NCBI GenBank assembly: GCA_028825335.1
Contig: JAPKAI010000011.1
Location: 1 to 49,719 of the forward strand
Reading direction: 5' to 3'
DNA from: Gammaproteobacteria bacterium
GTDB taxonomy: Bacteria > Pseudomonadota > Gammaproteobacteria > Pseudomonadales > Pseudohongiellaceae
Length of the DNA: 49,719 bases
Shown: positions 26,633 through 35,448 of the stretch, piece by piece
How positions within the stretch are numbered: the first letter of the stretch is position 1
Layout: each line of letters begins with the position of its first letter
Made by a program: the position numbers and the translations under genes
The notes under the pieces: model-generated
What the model saw: the letters and a program-made list of their open reading frames with translations, nothing else
Database searches by the model: none
What the model was told of the DNA's origin: nothing

Positions 26633-27709
26633 ATGATAGAGCGCATAAAGGAAGTCGACAATCTTCATATTATTGGTCACGAGGAATTAGTCTCGCCCTC
26701 GGCACTAAAGAGCGAGTTTTCTCTAGAAGGCAAGGCTCTGGAGACGGTGCAGAATGGCCATCGCTCGGTCAAAGGCATTCTCGATCACGAAGATTCGAGG
26801 CTGATCGTCGTCGTTGGGCCATGCTCCATTCACAGCCCGACCGAGGCGCTCGAGTATGCGAGGCGCTTGAAGACTTTGGCTGATGAATTGTCGAACGAGT
26901 TGTTGATCGTGATGCGCGTTTATTTCGAGAAACCACGAACCGCTATTGGCTGGGAAGGACTTATCTACGACCCGCATCTCGATGGCAGCCATAAGATTGA
27001 TCATGGCCTTCGCATCGGTCGTCGCCTGATGTTGGATATAGCTGAGATAGGACTGCCTATTGGCATCGAGGCTTTGGACCTAATAACGCCTCAGTACCTG
27101 CAAGATTTGGTTAGCTGGACGGCGATAGGTGCGCGCACCACAGAATCTCCGACTCACAGAAAGCTTTCGAGCGGTATTTCATCTGCGGTGGGATTCAAGA
27201 ACAATGTCGATGGCGGGCTGATGGTTGCGGTAAATGCGATTCGCTCAGCATCTGCTACAAATAGTTTTATCAGCGTGACAGAAGAAGGCAAGGTTGCCAT
27301 GTTTCGAACAGGGGGTAATCCGCATTGTCATGTCATTCTTAGAGGGGGCAAGTCACCCAATTATGATGCGGCGAGCGTAGCTGCCTGCGAAGAAGAGCTA
27401 CAAAAGGCAGGCTTGATAGAGAATGTCATGATTGATTGCAGTCATGGCAACTCTAATAAGGATCATTGCAATCAGAAACTGGTTTTGGATGAGGTTGCGC
27501 AGCAGATCAATAGCGGCAATAAGTCCATCATCGGCGTCATGGTCGAGAGCAACTTGGAAGAGGGTAATCAGCCTATCCCTGACGACCTAGATGATCTGAA
27601 ATACGGCGTTTCGATTACCGATGCCTGTATCGACTGGTCAACTACAGAAACAGTACTTAGAGAATTCGCCGGATCACTTTCGGAATCTCTGAAGTCTCGC
27701 GCAGTTTAG
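26633..27709 (+). CDS. 3-deoxy-7-phosphoheptulonate (DAHP) synthase, class I AroFGH type
   Basis: 358 residues. Conserved motifs: VVVGPCSIHSPTEALEYARRL, MRVYFEKPRTAIGWEGLIYDP, GARTTESPTHRKLSSGISSAVGFKN, CHVILRGGKSPNYD and MIDCSHGNSNKDHCNQ. It joins phosphoenolpyruvate and erythrose-4-phosphate, the first shikimate step. The N-terminal ~40 residues contain the region that binds the feedback aromatic amino acid in AroF/G/H, but which amino acid inhibits this copy cannot be told. AAGG 7 bases before ATG 26633. It converges on the aminotransferase gene, which supplies the last step of Phe/Tyr synthesis. Confidence 0.96.
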   Translation: MIERIKEVDNLHIIGHEELVSPSALKSEFSLEGKALETVQNGHRSVKGILDHEDSRLIVVVGPCSIHSPTEALEYARRLKTLADELSNELLIVMRVYFEKPRTAIGWEGLIYDPHLDGSHKIDHGLRIGRRLMLDIAEIGLPIGIEALDLITPQYLQDLVSWTAIGARTTESPTHRKLSSGISSAVGFKNNVDGGLMVAVNAIRSASATNSFISVTEEGKVAMFRTGGNPHCHVILRGGKSPNYDAASVAACEEELQKAGLIENVMIDCSHGNSNKDHCNQKLVLDEVAQQINSGNKSIIGVMVESNLEEGNQPIPDDLDDLKYGVSITDACIDWSTTETVLREFAGSLSESLKSRAV

Positions 27710-27735
27710 GAGACAGGCCCCCTCTGAAGATGTGA

Positions 27736-28932
27736 CTACGCTTTTAGTACGGTAGCGAGGCTGTTGGCTAGATACTTTATGTTAGAGTCATTAATACCGG
27801 CCACGTTGATACGGCTAGAGTTAACTAGGTAGATGCTGTAGTCGTTGACTAGCGTCTGAACCTGATCCACATTCACGCCTAGGAAAGAGAACATGCCCTT
27901 CTCTCTCTCGATAAAGCTGAAATCCTGCCCAATTCCAATAGACTGAATCTGCTTAACGAATTGGGCGCGCAGACCGTTTATACGGTCTCGCATTTCGGTT
28001 AATTCAGCATCCCATTCCTTGCGCAATACATCATTCGAGAGAATCAGCTGGACGATGGCGGCACCATGATCAGGTGGCATTGAGTACATCGCTCTCGCGG
28101 CGCCAGCTATCTGGGTGGTAGCCACTGTAGCCGCGGCATCGCTGTCGCAGATTAGCGTCATCGCACCGGTGCGCTCGCGGTAGAGTCCGAAATTCTTAGA
28201 GCAGGAACTGACTACTATCAATTCGGACAAGGACTCGGCGAGTAGGCGTGTGCCGTAGACATCTTCTTCGAGGCCATCTCCTAAGCCCTGATAAGCAAGG
28301 TCGATAAATACAGTGAAGCCCTGTTTGAGCGCAACGTCTCGAACCTGCTGCCACTGCTCCTGGTTTAAATCGGCGCCACAAGGGTTATGGCAGCAGCCGT
28401 GCAGTAACACGATATCGCCGCTATCAATCTTGCTAAGACATTCAATCATCGCGTCGAATTTCACACTATGACTGTCGTAGTCGTAGTAGGGATACTCGGC
28501 GATCTTGAGTCCGGCCGAACCTAGAAGAGGAACGTGGTTAGCCCAAGTTGGATTACTTACCCAGACGGTAGCATCGGGGTTAGCTGATTTAATGAATTCT
28601 GCGGCGAGTCGCAAGCCACCGCAGCCGCCGGGTGACTGCACGGTAACGCGTCGCTTGCCTAGGCTGTCATTGAGGGACTTTCCAAGTAACAACTCCGCGA
28701 CTATCGCGTTATAGCCAGCAGCGCCAGTTGGGCCCACATAGCTTTTCGTCGTCTGCGAATCGAGAATCATGCCCTCGGCTTTCTTTACCGCCGTCATGAC
28801 GGGCGTATCGCCAGTCTCATTTTTGTAAACACCGATTCCCAAATCGATTTTCTTCGGGTTGCTGTCGGCACGGTAGCTAGCCATGAGTCCCAAAATGGGA
28901 TCGGCTGGAAGAGCTGGAAGTGATTGAAACAT
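27736..28932 (-). CDS. Aromatic/aspartate aminotransferase (PLP fold type I)
   Basis: 398 residues. Family Ia signatures are present: LPADPILGLMASYRADSNPKKIDLGIGVYKNETG at the start, VSNPTWANH, HGCCHNPCGADL, DLAYQGLGDGLEED and the PLP lysine in SSCSKNFGLYRERTGA. Length and motifs match AspC/TyrB. It converts glutamate/aspartate and aromatic 2-oxo acids; AspC versus TyrB specificity is not decided by sequence here. The gene starts 10 bases after the folD stop on the same strand, so folD and this gene form an operon. Confidence 0.95.
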   Translation of the reverse strand: MFQSLPALPADPILGLMASYRADSNPKKIDLGIGVYKNETGDTPVMTAVKKAEGMILDSQTTKSYVGPTGAAGYNAIVAELLLGKSLNDSLGKRRVTVQSPGGCGGLRLAAEFIKSANPDATVWVSNPTWANHVPLLGSAGLKIAEYPYYDYDSHSVKFDAMIECLSKIDSGDIVLLHGCCHNPCGADLNQEQWQQVRDVALKQGFTVFIDLAYQGLGDGLEEDVYGTRLLAESLSELIVVSSCSKNFGLYRERTGAMTLICDSDAAATVATTQIAGAARAMYSMPPDHGAAIVQLILSNDVLRKEWDAELTEMRDRINGLRAQFVKQIQSIGIGQDFSFIEREKGMFSFLGVNVDQVQTLVNDYSIYLVNSSRINVAGINDSNIKYLANSLATVLKA

Positions 28933-28942
28933 GATATTTACT

Positions 28943-29815
28943 CTATCTTCTTTGGTGGGCTTTGAGGGTGTTTTGCAGCAAAGAGGCGCGTGTCATTGGA
29001 CCTACACCTCCGGTTACGTAAGTAATATAGGAGCACTTGTCTTTCACGTTCTCGAAATCAACATCACCTACGTTTCTAAAACCTGATTTCTTCGTGTCAT
29101 CTGGAACTCGGGTTTGCCCTACGTCGATAACTACGGCGCCTTCTTTTACCATGTCGGCTTTGACAAACTCTGTCTTACCTATGGCGACGATAAGTATGTC
29201 GGCTGTTGCGCAAAGCGCAGCGAGATTCTTTGTTCTGCTATGAGCGATGGTAACGGTCGCGTTGCCAGGATTGGTATTGCGCGACATTAATACTGCCATG
29301 GGAGTGCCAACGATGTTACTGCGCCCTAGTACTACACAGTGCTTTCCTTCAGTAACTATCCCATAGCGCTTTAGCAGTTCCATGATGCCATTGGGCGTGG
29401 CCGATATGAAAGTGGGCAGGCCCAGATTCAGGCGACCCACGTTTTCGGGACAGAAACCATCGACATCCTTGGCTGGGTCGATAGCCAAGATGATCTTAGT
29501 CTCATCGATATGCTTAGGTAGTGGCAGTTGCACGATGAAACCGTCGATCGCATCGTTGTTGTTTAGCTCATCGACCTTGGCGAGCAATTCCTGCTCACTA
29601 ATAGTGTCCTCTAGACGAATCGTGGTTGACTCGAAACCTACCTCAGCACAATCTTTTACCTTGAAGGCGACATAGTTCTGTGAGGCGCCGTCATTTCCGA
29701 CGAGTACCGCCGCGAGGTGAGGCGCGCGCTGGCCGCTGGCCTTAATTTCAGAGACGGTTTTAGCGATTTCTTGACGAATTTTCGCCGAGCAAGAGTTGCC
29801 ATCAAGCAGTTGCAT
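28943..29815 (-). CDS. folD: Methylenetetrahydrofolate dehydrogenase / methenyltetrahydrofolate cyclohydrolase
   Basis: 290 residues. It has the FolD signatures [17 protein letters not shown] (with the catalytic Tyr and Lys), [47 protein letters not shown] and [21 protein letters not shown]. It interconverts 5,10-methylene-, methenyl- and 10-formyl-THF with NADP. GGAAG is 6 bases before ATG 29815. It is followed by the aminotransferase gene in the same direction. Confidence 0.97.
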   Translation of the reverse strand: MQLLDGNSCSAKIRQEIAKTVSEIKASGQRAPHLAAVLVGNDGASQNYVAFKVKDCAEVGFESTTIRLEDTISEQELLAKVDELNNNDAIDGFIVQLPLPKHIDETKIILAIDPAKDVDGFCPENVGRLNLGLPTFISATPNGIMELLKRYGIVTEGKHCVVLGRSNIVGTPMAVLMSRNTNPGNATVTIAHSRTKNLAALCATADILIVAIGKTEFVKADMVKEGAVVIDVGQTRVPDDTKKSGFRNVGDVDFENVKDKCSYITYVTGGVGPMTRASLLQNTLKAHQRR

Positions 29816-29953
29816 AGTGATCTTCCAGTGTTATAGAGAGCCCGTTTCAGGGCACTAATGCGAATGAGATGCTTCGCTGAGAATAGCGTATTTCGAAGTG
29901 AGGCTATGATAAACGAGCCGCCAGATTAGCTCAAGCTCGGCGAGCAAATACGG

Positions 29954-30373
29954 CTACCACTTACCGGTATTTTCCATACTCTTCCACGGCTCTTGAGCCG
30001 GCAGAGCGTCGCCGCGTTGCAGCAGTTCGATCGAGATATTATCCGGTGACCGAACAAAAGCCATATGGCCATCTCGTGGCGGGCGATTGATAGCTACACC
30101 GGCATCCATCAGTTTCTGGCAAGTGGCGTAGATGTTGTCTACGGCATAGGCGAGGTGACCGAAATTGCGGCCCTCGTCGTACTCCTCAGAGTCCCAGTTG
30201 TAGGTAAGCTCAACCTGAGCGTCCTCATCTCCCTCGGCTGCGAGGAATACCAGGCTAAACCTAGCCTCCTCGAAATCGCGGCGCCGCAGCTGTTTGAGAC
30301 CCAGATGCACGCAGTAGAACTCCAAAGACTTATCTAGGTCATTTACTCGGACCATTGTGTGAAGGTATTTCAT
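29954..30373 (-). CDS. gloA: Lactoylglutathione lyase (glyoxalase I), VOC family
   Basis: 139 residues. Metal and glutathione site residues of GloA are visible in [25 protein letters not shown] (His5), VELTYNW (Glu), [10 protein letters not shown] (His) and ISIELLQRG (Glu). It isomerises the hemithioacetal of methylglyoxal and glutathione. It lies 47 bases downstream of frmA on the same strand, suggesting a small glutathione-dependent aldehyde-detoxification operon. Confidence 0.92.
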   Translation of the reverse strand: MKYLHTMVRVNDLDKSLEFYCVHLGLKQLRRRDFEEARFSLVFLAAEGDEDAQVELTYNWDSEEYDEGRNFGHLAYAVDNIYATCQKLMDAGVAINRPPRDGHMAFVRSPDNISIELLQRGDALPAQEPWKSMENTGKW

Positions 30374-30420
30374 AGAGATTACTCGATTAGTGTTTGTGAA
30401 CGGGTTGTTAGAGCTGCTAT

Positions 30421-31527
30421 TTAGAAAAGTACGACAGATCGAATGCTTTTACCTTCATGCATTAGATCGAATGCCTTATTGATATCTTCCAGGGGCATCG
30501 TGTGTGTAATGAGTGGGTCGATCTGGATCTTGCCATTCATATACCAATCAACAATTTTGGGTACATCGCTGCGGCCGCGCGCGCCACCGAAGGCGGTGCC
30601 TTTCCAGGAGCGACCAGTTACCAGTTGAAAAGGGCGCGTCGAGATCTCTTGCCCGGATCCTGCTACGCCGATGATAAAAGACTCACCCCAACCCTTGTGG
30701 GTACATTCCAGCGCCTGGCGCATAGTCGTGGTGTTGCCTATGCATTCGAATGAATAGTCTACGCCGCCATCGGTTAAGTCGATTATGGCCTCAGTGACAT
30801 TGTCGGTGTCCGATGGGTTGATAAAGTCGGTCATGCCGAATTCGCGGCTAAGTTTTTCGCGGTCGGCATTAAGGTCGACGCCAATGATGCGGTCGGCTCC
30901 AACCATCTTCGCTCCCTGAACAACATTCAGGCCGATACCGCCGAGTCCGAAAACGGCAACTGTACTGCCCGGTTCTACCTTAGCATCGAACGCCACTGCG
31001 CCCACGCCAGTCGTAACGCCGCAGCCGATATAGCACACCTTATCAAACGGGGCGTCAGAGCGAATCTTTGCTAGTGCGATCTCAGGTAGCACCGTGTAGT
31101 TGGAAAACGTAGAGCATCCCATATAGTGCAAGATGGACTTGCCGTCAAGAGAGAAGCGACTGCTGCCGTCCGGCATCAGTCCGCGACCCTGGGTTGCGCG
31201 TATCGATTGGCAGAGATTTGTCTTGGGGTTCAAGCAGAAATTACATTCACGACATTCGGGTGTATATAACGGGATGACGGTGTCGCCAACCTTTAGGGAG
31301 CTAACGGCAGGGCCGACTTCGACGACAATGCCAGCACCTTCATGACCAAGTATCGCGGGGAAAGCACCCTCAGGATCATCGCCTGACAGAGTGAATGCAT
31401 CCGTGTGGCAGATTCCAGTCGCCTTGATCTCAATAAGAACCTCTCCAGCTTTTGGGCCTTCCAGATCGACTTCGACGATTTCAAGTGGCTTCCCCGCTTC
31501 GAATGCAACAGCAGCGCGTGATTTCAT
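30421..31527 (-). CDS. frmA: S-(hydroxymethyl)glutathione dehydrogenase (class III alcohol dehydrogenase)
   Basis: 368 residues. [49 protein letters not shown] (catalytic Zn), GHEGAG, the structural zinc loop [15 protein letters not shown], and the class III-specific [17 protein letters not shown] and [10 protein letters not shown]. It oxidises S-hydroxymethylglutathione (formaldehyde plus GSH) with NAD and also acts as a nitrosoglutathione reductase. AAGGAAGGAATTC precedes ATG 31527; an earlier in-frame ATG at 31614 would add 29 unlike residues. gloA follows. Confidence 0.96.
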   Translation of the reverse strand: MKSRAAVAFEAGKPLEIVEVDLEGPKAGEVLIEIKATGICHTDAFTLSGDDPEGAFPAILGHEGAGIVVEVGPAVSSLKVGDTVIPLYTPECRECNFCLNPKTNLCQSIRATQGRGLMPDGSSRFSLDGKSILHYMGCSTFSNYTVLPEIALAKIRSDAPFDKVCYIGCGVTTGVGAVAFDAKVEPGSTVAVFGLGGIGLNVVQGAKMVGADRIIGVDLNADREKLSREFGMTDFINPSDTDNVTEAIIDLTDGGVDYSFECIGNTTTMRQALECTHKGWGESFIIGVAGSGQEISTRPFQLVTGRSWKGTAFGGARGRSDVPKIVDWYMNGKIQIDPLITHTMPLEDINKAFDLMHEGKSIRSVVLF

Positions 31528-31634
31528 GAATTCCTTCCTTGTTGTTATTAAGAATGTTACTGAAGTTGTTGCTGGGATTATTGTCTGACTAGTTGCATTG
31601 TAAGAGTCCTGCACTCCAGCGGCAACTTAGGGCG

Positions 31635-31657
31635 CCATCAAATTGTTCTGAGGCATC
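31635..31657. repeat. Solo copy of the MITE-end motif
   Basis: The sequence read on the minus strand (GATGCCTCAGAACAATTTGA...) matches the terminal inverted repeat of the element at 40891-41152 at about 19 of 22 positions. No partner end is visible nearby. It sits in the gap between frmA and the rhodanese gene and may be a remnant. Confidence 0.45.
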
Positions 31658-31733
31658 TTTGCACTTGTCCAATGCTGGAGCTTGCAGCTATATGCGAGTA
31701 TTATCATGCGCTCAATTCTGAGCCTTGGCGATC

Positions 31734-32093
31734 ATGAAGAGAATTGCTCTACTCCTATTTCCTCTGCTAGCAAGTGCAAGTTTCTTTGCCTTTGCGCCGG
31801 TCACGTGGGCGGCGCAGGTGAATGACAACATTGTGTGGATTGATGTGCGCTCTCAGCGTGAGTATCGTCGCGGACATATCGAAAGCGCTATTAACATTCC
31901 TTACGGTGATATTGGGCACAAAATATTCGTAGAAGTGCCCGACACCTTTAAAGAAGTGCACATATACGATGGCAGTCAAGGGACATTCGCAGGCATTGCA
32001 CTCGAAATGTTAATGGAGATAGGTTTCCAGGAAGTAGTTAACGAAGGCGGCTATGATGCTCTGCTTGAGAAGCAGGGCTCCAATGAAGAGTAG
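31734..32093 (+). CDS. Exported rhodanese-like protein lacking the catalytic cysteine
   Basis: 119 residues. A signal peptide (IALLLFPLLASASFFAFAPVTWAAQ) is followed by a single rhodanese domain: VWIDVRSQREYRRGHIESAINIPYGDIGHKI and VHIYDGSQGTFAGIALEMLMEIGFQEVVNEGGYDAL, a PspE-like layout. In active rhodaneses the loop after the central strand begins with the sulfur-carrying Cys (Y-C-x-x-G-R); here it is Y-D-G-S-Q-G with D79 instead, so sulfur transfer is not expected. The frame is open from TTG 31725, but ATG 31734 is taken. Divergent from frmA; function unknown. Confidence 0.8.
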   Translation: MKRIALLLFPLLASASFFAFAPVTWAAQVNDNIVWIDVRSQREYRRGHIESAINIPYGDIGHKIFVEVPDTFKEVHIYDGSQGTFAGIALEMLMEIGFQEVVNEGGYDALLEKQGSNEE

Positions 32094-32181
32094 TTTTATC
32101 GTCACGATAGGTTTCGCCAATTCACTTCACGTTTTACTATCAGCCAGCTTAATGCTGCGCTGATCCTGTCTACAGCCGCTT

Positions 32182-32889
32182 ATGGAAATCGCAATTGTAG
32201 TATTTGTCATATTCGTTGGCTCGTTTGTTCAGAGTTCAATCGGTTTCGGCCTGGCTATAGTCGCGGCGCCCATTCTTTTTCTGATAGACCCGCTTTATGT
32301 TCCTGCGCCCATCACTATCTCGGCGTTAACGTTGTCGGTTGCAAATTCTTATAGCCACTGGCGTTCAATTTCCTTTCGTGGTTTGAGGTTTGCGATTCTA
32401 GGACGAATCCCTGGGACCGTATCCGGTGGCTTCCTGCTGCTCTGGATCGACCAGCAAGCGTTAGCACTCTGGTTGGGTCTGTCGGTTCTTGTTGCGGTAG
32501 CTCTGAGTATGAGCAATATTGTTTTTAAGGCGAATGGGAAGTCGCTTTTCTGCGCAGGTTTTCTTTCTGGGTTCATGGGAACGAGTACGTCGATAGGTGG
32601 GCCGCCTATGGCGTTGGTAATGCAACACAAAGAGAACGATTTTATTAGGGCGAACCTAGCGGCATTCTTTGTGGTTAGCTGTTTTATGTCTCTGGTGATG
32701 CTGTCGAGTATCGGGCGTTTTGGTATGGAACATATTATGATTTCCTTGCCGTTGATGCCTGCCACGTTGGCAGGTTACTGGATAGCGATGCGTACCATGC
32801 ATCGCATCTCGCACGAGAATCTCCGGCGCGTCTCGCTAGGACTCTGTGTGATCGCAGGTTTAGCAGCCATCGCCTCCTATTGGGTTTAG
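32182..32889 (+). CDS. TauE/SafE family membrane permease
   Basis: 235 residues, about 7-8 membrane spans. It has the internal duplication of this family: FVGSFVQSSIGFGLAIVAAPILF in the first half and FCAGFLSGFMGTSTSIGGPPMALVM in the second. Members export sulfite, sulfoacetate or other organic anions. No linked sulfur gene is visible apart from the rhodanese-like gene upstream, so the substrate is open. Slightly shorter than the usual ~250 residues. Confidence 0.85.
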   Translation: MEIAIVVFVIFVGSFVQSSIGFGLAIVAAPILFLIDPLYVPAPITISALTLSVANSYSHWRSISFRGLRFAILGRIPGTVSGGFLLLWIDQQALALWLGLSVLVAVALSMSNIVFKANGKSLFCAGFLSGFMGTSTSIGGPPMALVMQHKENDFIRANLAAFFVVSCFMSLVMLSSIGRFGMEHIMISLPLMPATLAGYWIAMRTMHRISHENLRRVSLGLCVIAGLAAIASYWV

Positions 32890-33100
32890 GCTTGCCAGTG
32901 CGGATGCTAAAGTGATGCTTGCTGCGATGATGTAAAAGCCACAAGTAGAGACCCGGCGGTGCTAGATAGGCGTTTATCTAATAGGTTTCACTGTTATTCG
33001 AATAGAAACTTTTTTTGTGGTTAACTAACACCTACTACACTTGAATTGCATAACAATGGTTGACGAATAGAGATTCAAACGAGTCAGGGAAGGCAGAAAA

Positions 33101-33859
33101 ATGGCAGCTTGGCCAATCGAAATTAGCATGGAGTCCTTCAACGAGGCCTGGGCCTTAGAGGGAGAGACTTTCTGGCGCAGTGTTTTCGAAATGCACAAAC
33201 ATAAAATGGAGATTAAGAGCCCAAAGATAGCCATTGGAAATCTTGAAAAGATATTTTCAGCAACTTTCACTCTTGCCAATACTAAGGGCTTTCAGGCGAT
33301 GAGTCTGAGGGATCTGAGTCGAGAGACGGGCATAAGCATGGGTGGCCTATATGCCTATATCGGTAGCAAGAACGATCTCGCCTCAGTAATAGAGGGCGTG
33401 TTAAGAAATACTATCGAGCAGATCGTCGGTGGACTAAGTGCTCATAATCTAGAACCACTCCAGTGCTTGCGCGCAATCGTCTATGGAGAAATATTCGCCA
33501 TAGAGAAATTGAGTCCTTGGTACTACTTCTGTTTTATGGAGCTAAAGGGGTTGCCGCGGGAACAACAACAACAAACACTCGAGCTTGAGTTGCGTTTTGA
33601 GGGCATACTAATGGACGCGATACTTGAAGGCGTGGCAAGCGGCCAATTCATTTGTGACCATCCTAAATTACTGGCTTCTCAGGTAACGGCTCAGCTGCAG
33701 CAATGGCATTTGAAACAATGGAAATTCAAATTGCGAGATATTGGTAAGCAAGAGTATGCGCAGTTTGTTTTTGAGAGCCTACTTAAGTGCCTTGAATATT
33801 CAGGTGTTGGCATTGAGGGCAGTAATAACACTGCCGCCGCGAATTCAGAGTTACCCTAA
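33101..33859 (+). CDS. TetR/AcrR family transcriptional regulator with an N-terminal extension
   Basis: 252 residues. The helix-turn-helix is at about 67-93 (MSLRDLSRETGISMGGLYAYIGSKNDLASV), followed by a long helical ligand domain ending before a Ser/Asn/Ala-rich tail. The HTH begins about 45 residues later than in most TetR proteins; the extra start reads MAAWPIEISMESFNEAWALEGETFW... The start at 33101 is supported by GGGAAGG (33087-33093) 7 bases upstream. Its target is unknown. The stop overlaps the convergent acyltransferase gene by 4 bases. Confidence 0.88.
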   Translation: MAAWPIEISMESFNEAWALEGETFWRSVFEMHKHKMEIKSPKIAIGNLEKIFSATFTLANTKGFQAMSLRDLSRETGISMGGLYAYIGSKNDLASVIEGVLRNTIEQIVGGLSAHNLEPLQCLRAIVYGEIFAIEKLSPWYYFCFMELKGLPREQQQQTLELELRFEGILMDAILEGVASGQFICDHPKLLASQVTAQLQQWHLKQWKFKLRDIGKQEYAQFVFESLLKCLEYSGVGIEGSNNTAAANSELP

Positions 33860-34434
33860 CTATTCCCCGCTGTTAAGCCTTTCTTCTTCGCATAGAAGCT
33901 ACGAATTTCTTTCATGTCACTTTCTAATTCCCCAGTGGGGTAGAAGAAGTCTGCGAATCCGGCTTCTTTTTTTGCGGCATCCACGTAGCCCATCAAGATG
34001 GGCACTCCAGCGTTATTCGCTATGTGATAAAAGCCGGTCTTCCATTCGCTTACCTTGCGCCTAGTCCCTTCAGGTGGTACTAGAACTACAAGATTGTCGT
34101 TACTCTTAAACTGACCGACGATATCAGACACAACGTTGTGTGACTTGGTGCGATTGATCGGAATGCCTCCTAGCCATTTCATTATGCCGGAAAATGGGAA
34201 GGGGAAGAGGGTGTGTTTGCCCATCCAAAAAAGCTGCAATCGTAATTCCAATACAACCAATAGCATTAAAGGAAAATCCCAGTTACTGGTATGAGGCGCG
34301 CCAATAAGGACATATTTTGGAACTGATACTTTGCTACCGATTGACGTCCATCCGACCAGTCTGAGGATCAAAATTGCTAGAAAACGCAGCAGCGGCGTGA
34401 TTAGAGGAGTAGAAAAAATCGTGGTTCGCATCAT
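33856..34434 (-). CDS. PlsC-like 1-acylglycerol-3-phosphate acyltransferase family protein
   Basis: 192 residues. The acyltransferase HX4D motif is HTSNWD (H48, D53), followed by FWMGKHTLFPFPFSGIMKWLGGIPINRT and the phosphate-binding VPPEGTRRK motif. An N-terminal hydrophobic segment (LRFLAILILRLVGW) anchors it to the inner membrane. Short members of this family are often annotated as glycerol acyltransferases of unknown substrate; PlsC proper is about 240 residues. The gene ends inside the last bases of the TetR gene. Confidence 0.85.
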   Translation of the reverse strand: MMRTTIFSTPLITPLLRFLAILILRLVGWTSIGSKVSVPKYVLIGAPHTSNWDFPLMLLVVLELRLQLFWMGKHTLFPFPFSGIMKWLGGIPINRTKSHNVVSDIVGQFKSNDNLVVLVPPEGTRRKVSEWKTGFYHIANNAGVPILMGYVDAAKKEAGFADFFYPTGELESDMKEIRSFYAKKKGLTAGNS

Positions 34435-34483
34435 CGTCTATTCTGGTTGGACGACAACATTATAGCAGTGGTTCGCTTAGCTA

Positions 34484-34569
34484 GGGTAATTCTGAACAAT
34501 TTTATGATAGCTCTGGCCTTGATCTCGGAATAGCCCGAAGGCTAGAGCTACCATAGGATCATTCAACCC
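34484..34569. repeat. MITE-like hairpin element (related ends to 40891-41152)
   Basis: An imperfect inverted repeat: TATGATAGCTCTGGCCTT (34503-34520) pairs with AAGGCTAGAGCTACCATA (34538-34555) with 2 mismatches and a 17-base loop. The outer left end, preceded by TA, starts GGGTAATTCTGAACAATT and resembles the left end at 40891. The right end (ATTCAACCC) is a weaker match. This looks like a decayed short copy of the same element. Confidence 0.45.
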
Positions 34570-34746
34570 TTGGCTGGAACCCGAATATCCATACTAAAAT
34601 GTGATCTTTTGGTTCTTGAGCGCAAGCTAATCGTAGTGAAAGGTAGCGATAAAGTATTCGCTTCGCCTTGACGCTGATGTAATCAAAATACCCTATGGTG
34701 TTTAAGAATTGACTTGGGTGATACAGGTTAAGCGAATAATCTGTGT

Positions 34747-34775
34747 AGACTGATCAGTCTTTTCGTTAGTATAAT
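34747..34775. promoter_or_regulatory. 14-bp palindrome beside a TATAAT box
   Basis: AGACTGATCAGTCT (34747-34760) is a perfect palindrome, the usual shape of an operator for a dimeric regulator. TATAAT at 34770-34775 follows, and TTATAAT can also be read on the opposite strand. No gene is clearly served: to the right lies the convergent end of 34840-35178, to the left the acyltransferase 300 bases away. Confidence 0.4.
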
Positions 34776-34839
34776 TATAACATCTTTTATATAGAAGGCA
34801 TCGTGACAGATTCCGATGAAGCTAGCGCCGGTTACCGCT

Positions 34840-35178
34840 TTATTTTGATACGGGTTTCGACGGTCCGCGTTCGACGAGAGCTGCCACCTCTAACGGGTTC
34901 GGTGGTGAAGCTTGCTCCAGAATAGCAATCGTCTGCCGCACAAAGCTGTGCCCCGAATTATCACGATCGCGACGATACCCCCTACTATGACGAGAACGCT
35001 GCTCTCTGCCGAGAATCGAATACTGAGCAGCCTCTGTTACTAAAAAGGCGGACGCGACATTGAGCAGTAAACTTTCTACGTCATTGTTGCGCTGGCCATG
35101 ATCTGCATAGATCGCACTCGACCCTAAGATCAAGGTTGTGGCTAAAGATAGTTGTGTTGCTCTAGTTAAATTCGTCAT
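34840..35178 (-). CDS. Exported hypothetical protein, 112 aa
   Basis: A signal peptide ends near residue 25 (SLATTLILGSSAIYADHG). The mature part has a short helical stretch (VESLLLNVASAFLVTEAAQYSILG), an Arg/Ser/His-rich basic middle (REQRSRHSRGYRRDRDNSGHS) and a C-terminal Pro-rich end. GAGGAG lies 8 bases upstream of ATG 35178. No family recognised. The 44-bp repeat array lies in its upstream region. Confidence 0.6.
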   Translation of the reverse strand: MTNLTRATQLSLATTLILGSSAIYADHGQRNNDVESLLLNVASAFLVTEAAQYSILGREQRSRHSRGYRRDRDNSGHSFVRQTIAILEQASPPNPLEVAALVERGPSKPVSK

Positions 35179-35280
35179 GGCAATTCTCCTCTTGTTAGGA
35201 CTCATATTACCCTCCTCAGATGAAATAGGAATGAATGAGGGCGTAGTTTATGGCTAGCCTCCGTCTGAGGGCGTTTGCGC

Positions 35281-35411
35281 GGAGTATGGTTAAGTTCAAG
35301 CGCGGTTTAACTGCCGTTTAGATGGAGTCTGGTTAAGATTGATGCGTAGTTTGGGTGCCGATTAAATGGGGTGTAGTTAGTGCCAATATGGGTTTGGGTG
35401 GGTATCGTACT
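35281..35411 (+). repeat. Degenerate 44-bp tandem repeat, three copies
   Basis: Copy 1 at 35281-35323, copy 2 at 35324-35367 and copy 3 at 35368-35411. Each begins GGAGTNTGGTTAAG-like, has GTTT in the middle and ends TGCCG-TTAAAT-like. Copies 1 and 2 agree at about 32 of 44 positions; copy 3 is more diverged. A further weak partial copy with two TGAGGGCGT repeats lies just before, at 35235-35280. Confidence 0.6.
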
Positions 35412-35448
35412 AGGTTGGGGAGTGGCTATGAAAATGTCCAGACTGTTG

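Larger units (their letters stand above)
34435..34839. other. 405-base gap with a hairpin element and a palindrome
   Basis: Between two minus-strand genes. It contains the hairpin repeat 34484-34569 and an AT-rich segment with the palindrome at 34747-34760. No conserved protein-coding frame is visible. The stretch 34660-34800 is AT-rich and promoter-like. Confidence 0.5.

Noticed and set aside
35281-35411. Possible CRISPR array
   Set aside because: The units are contiguous and degenerate with no unique spacers and no cas genes nearby.
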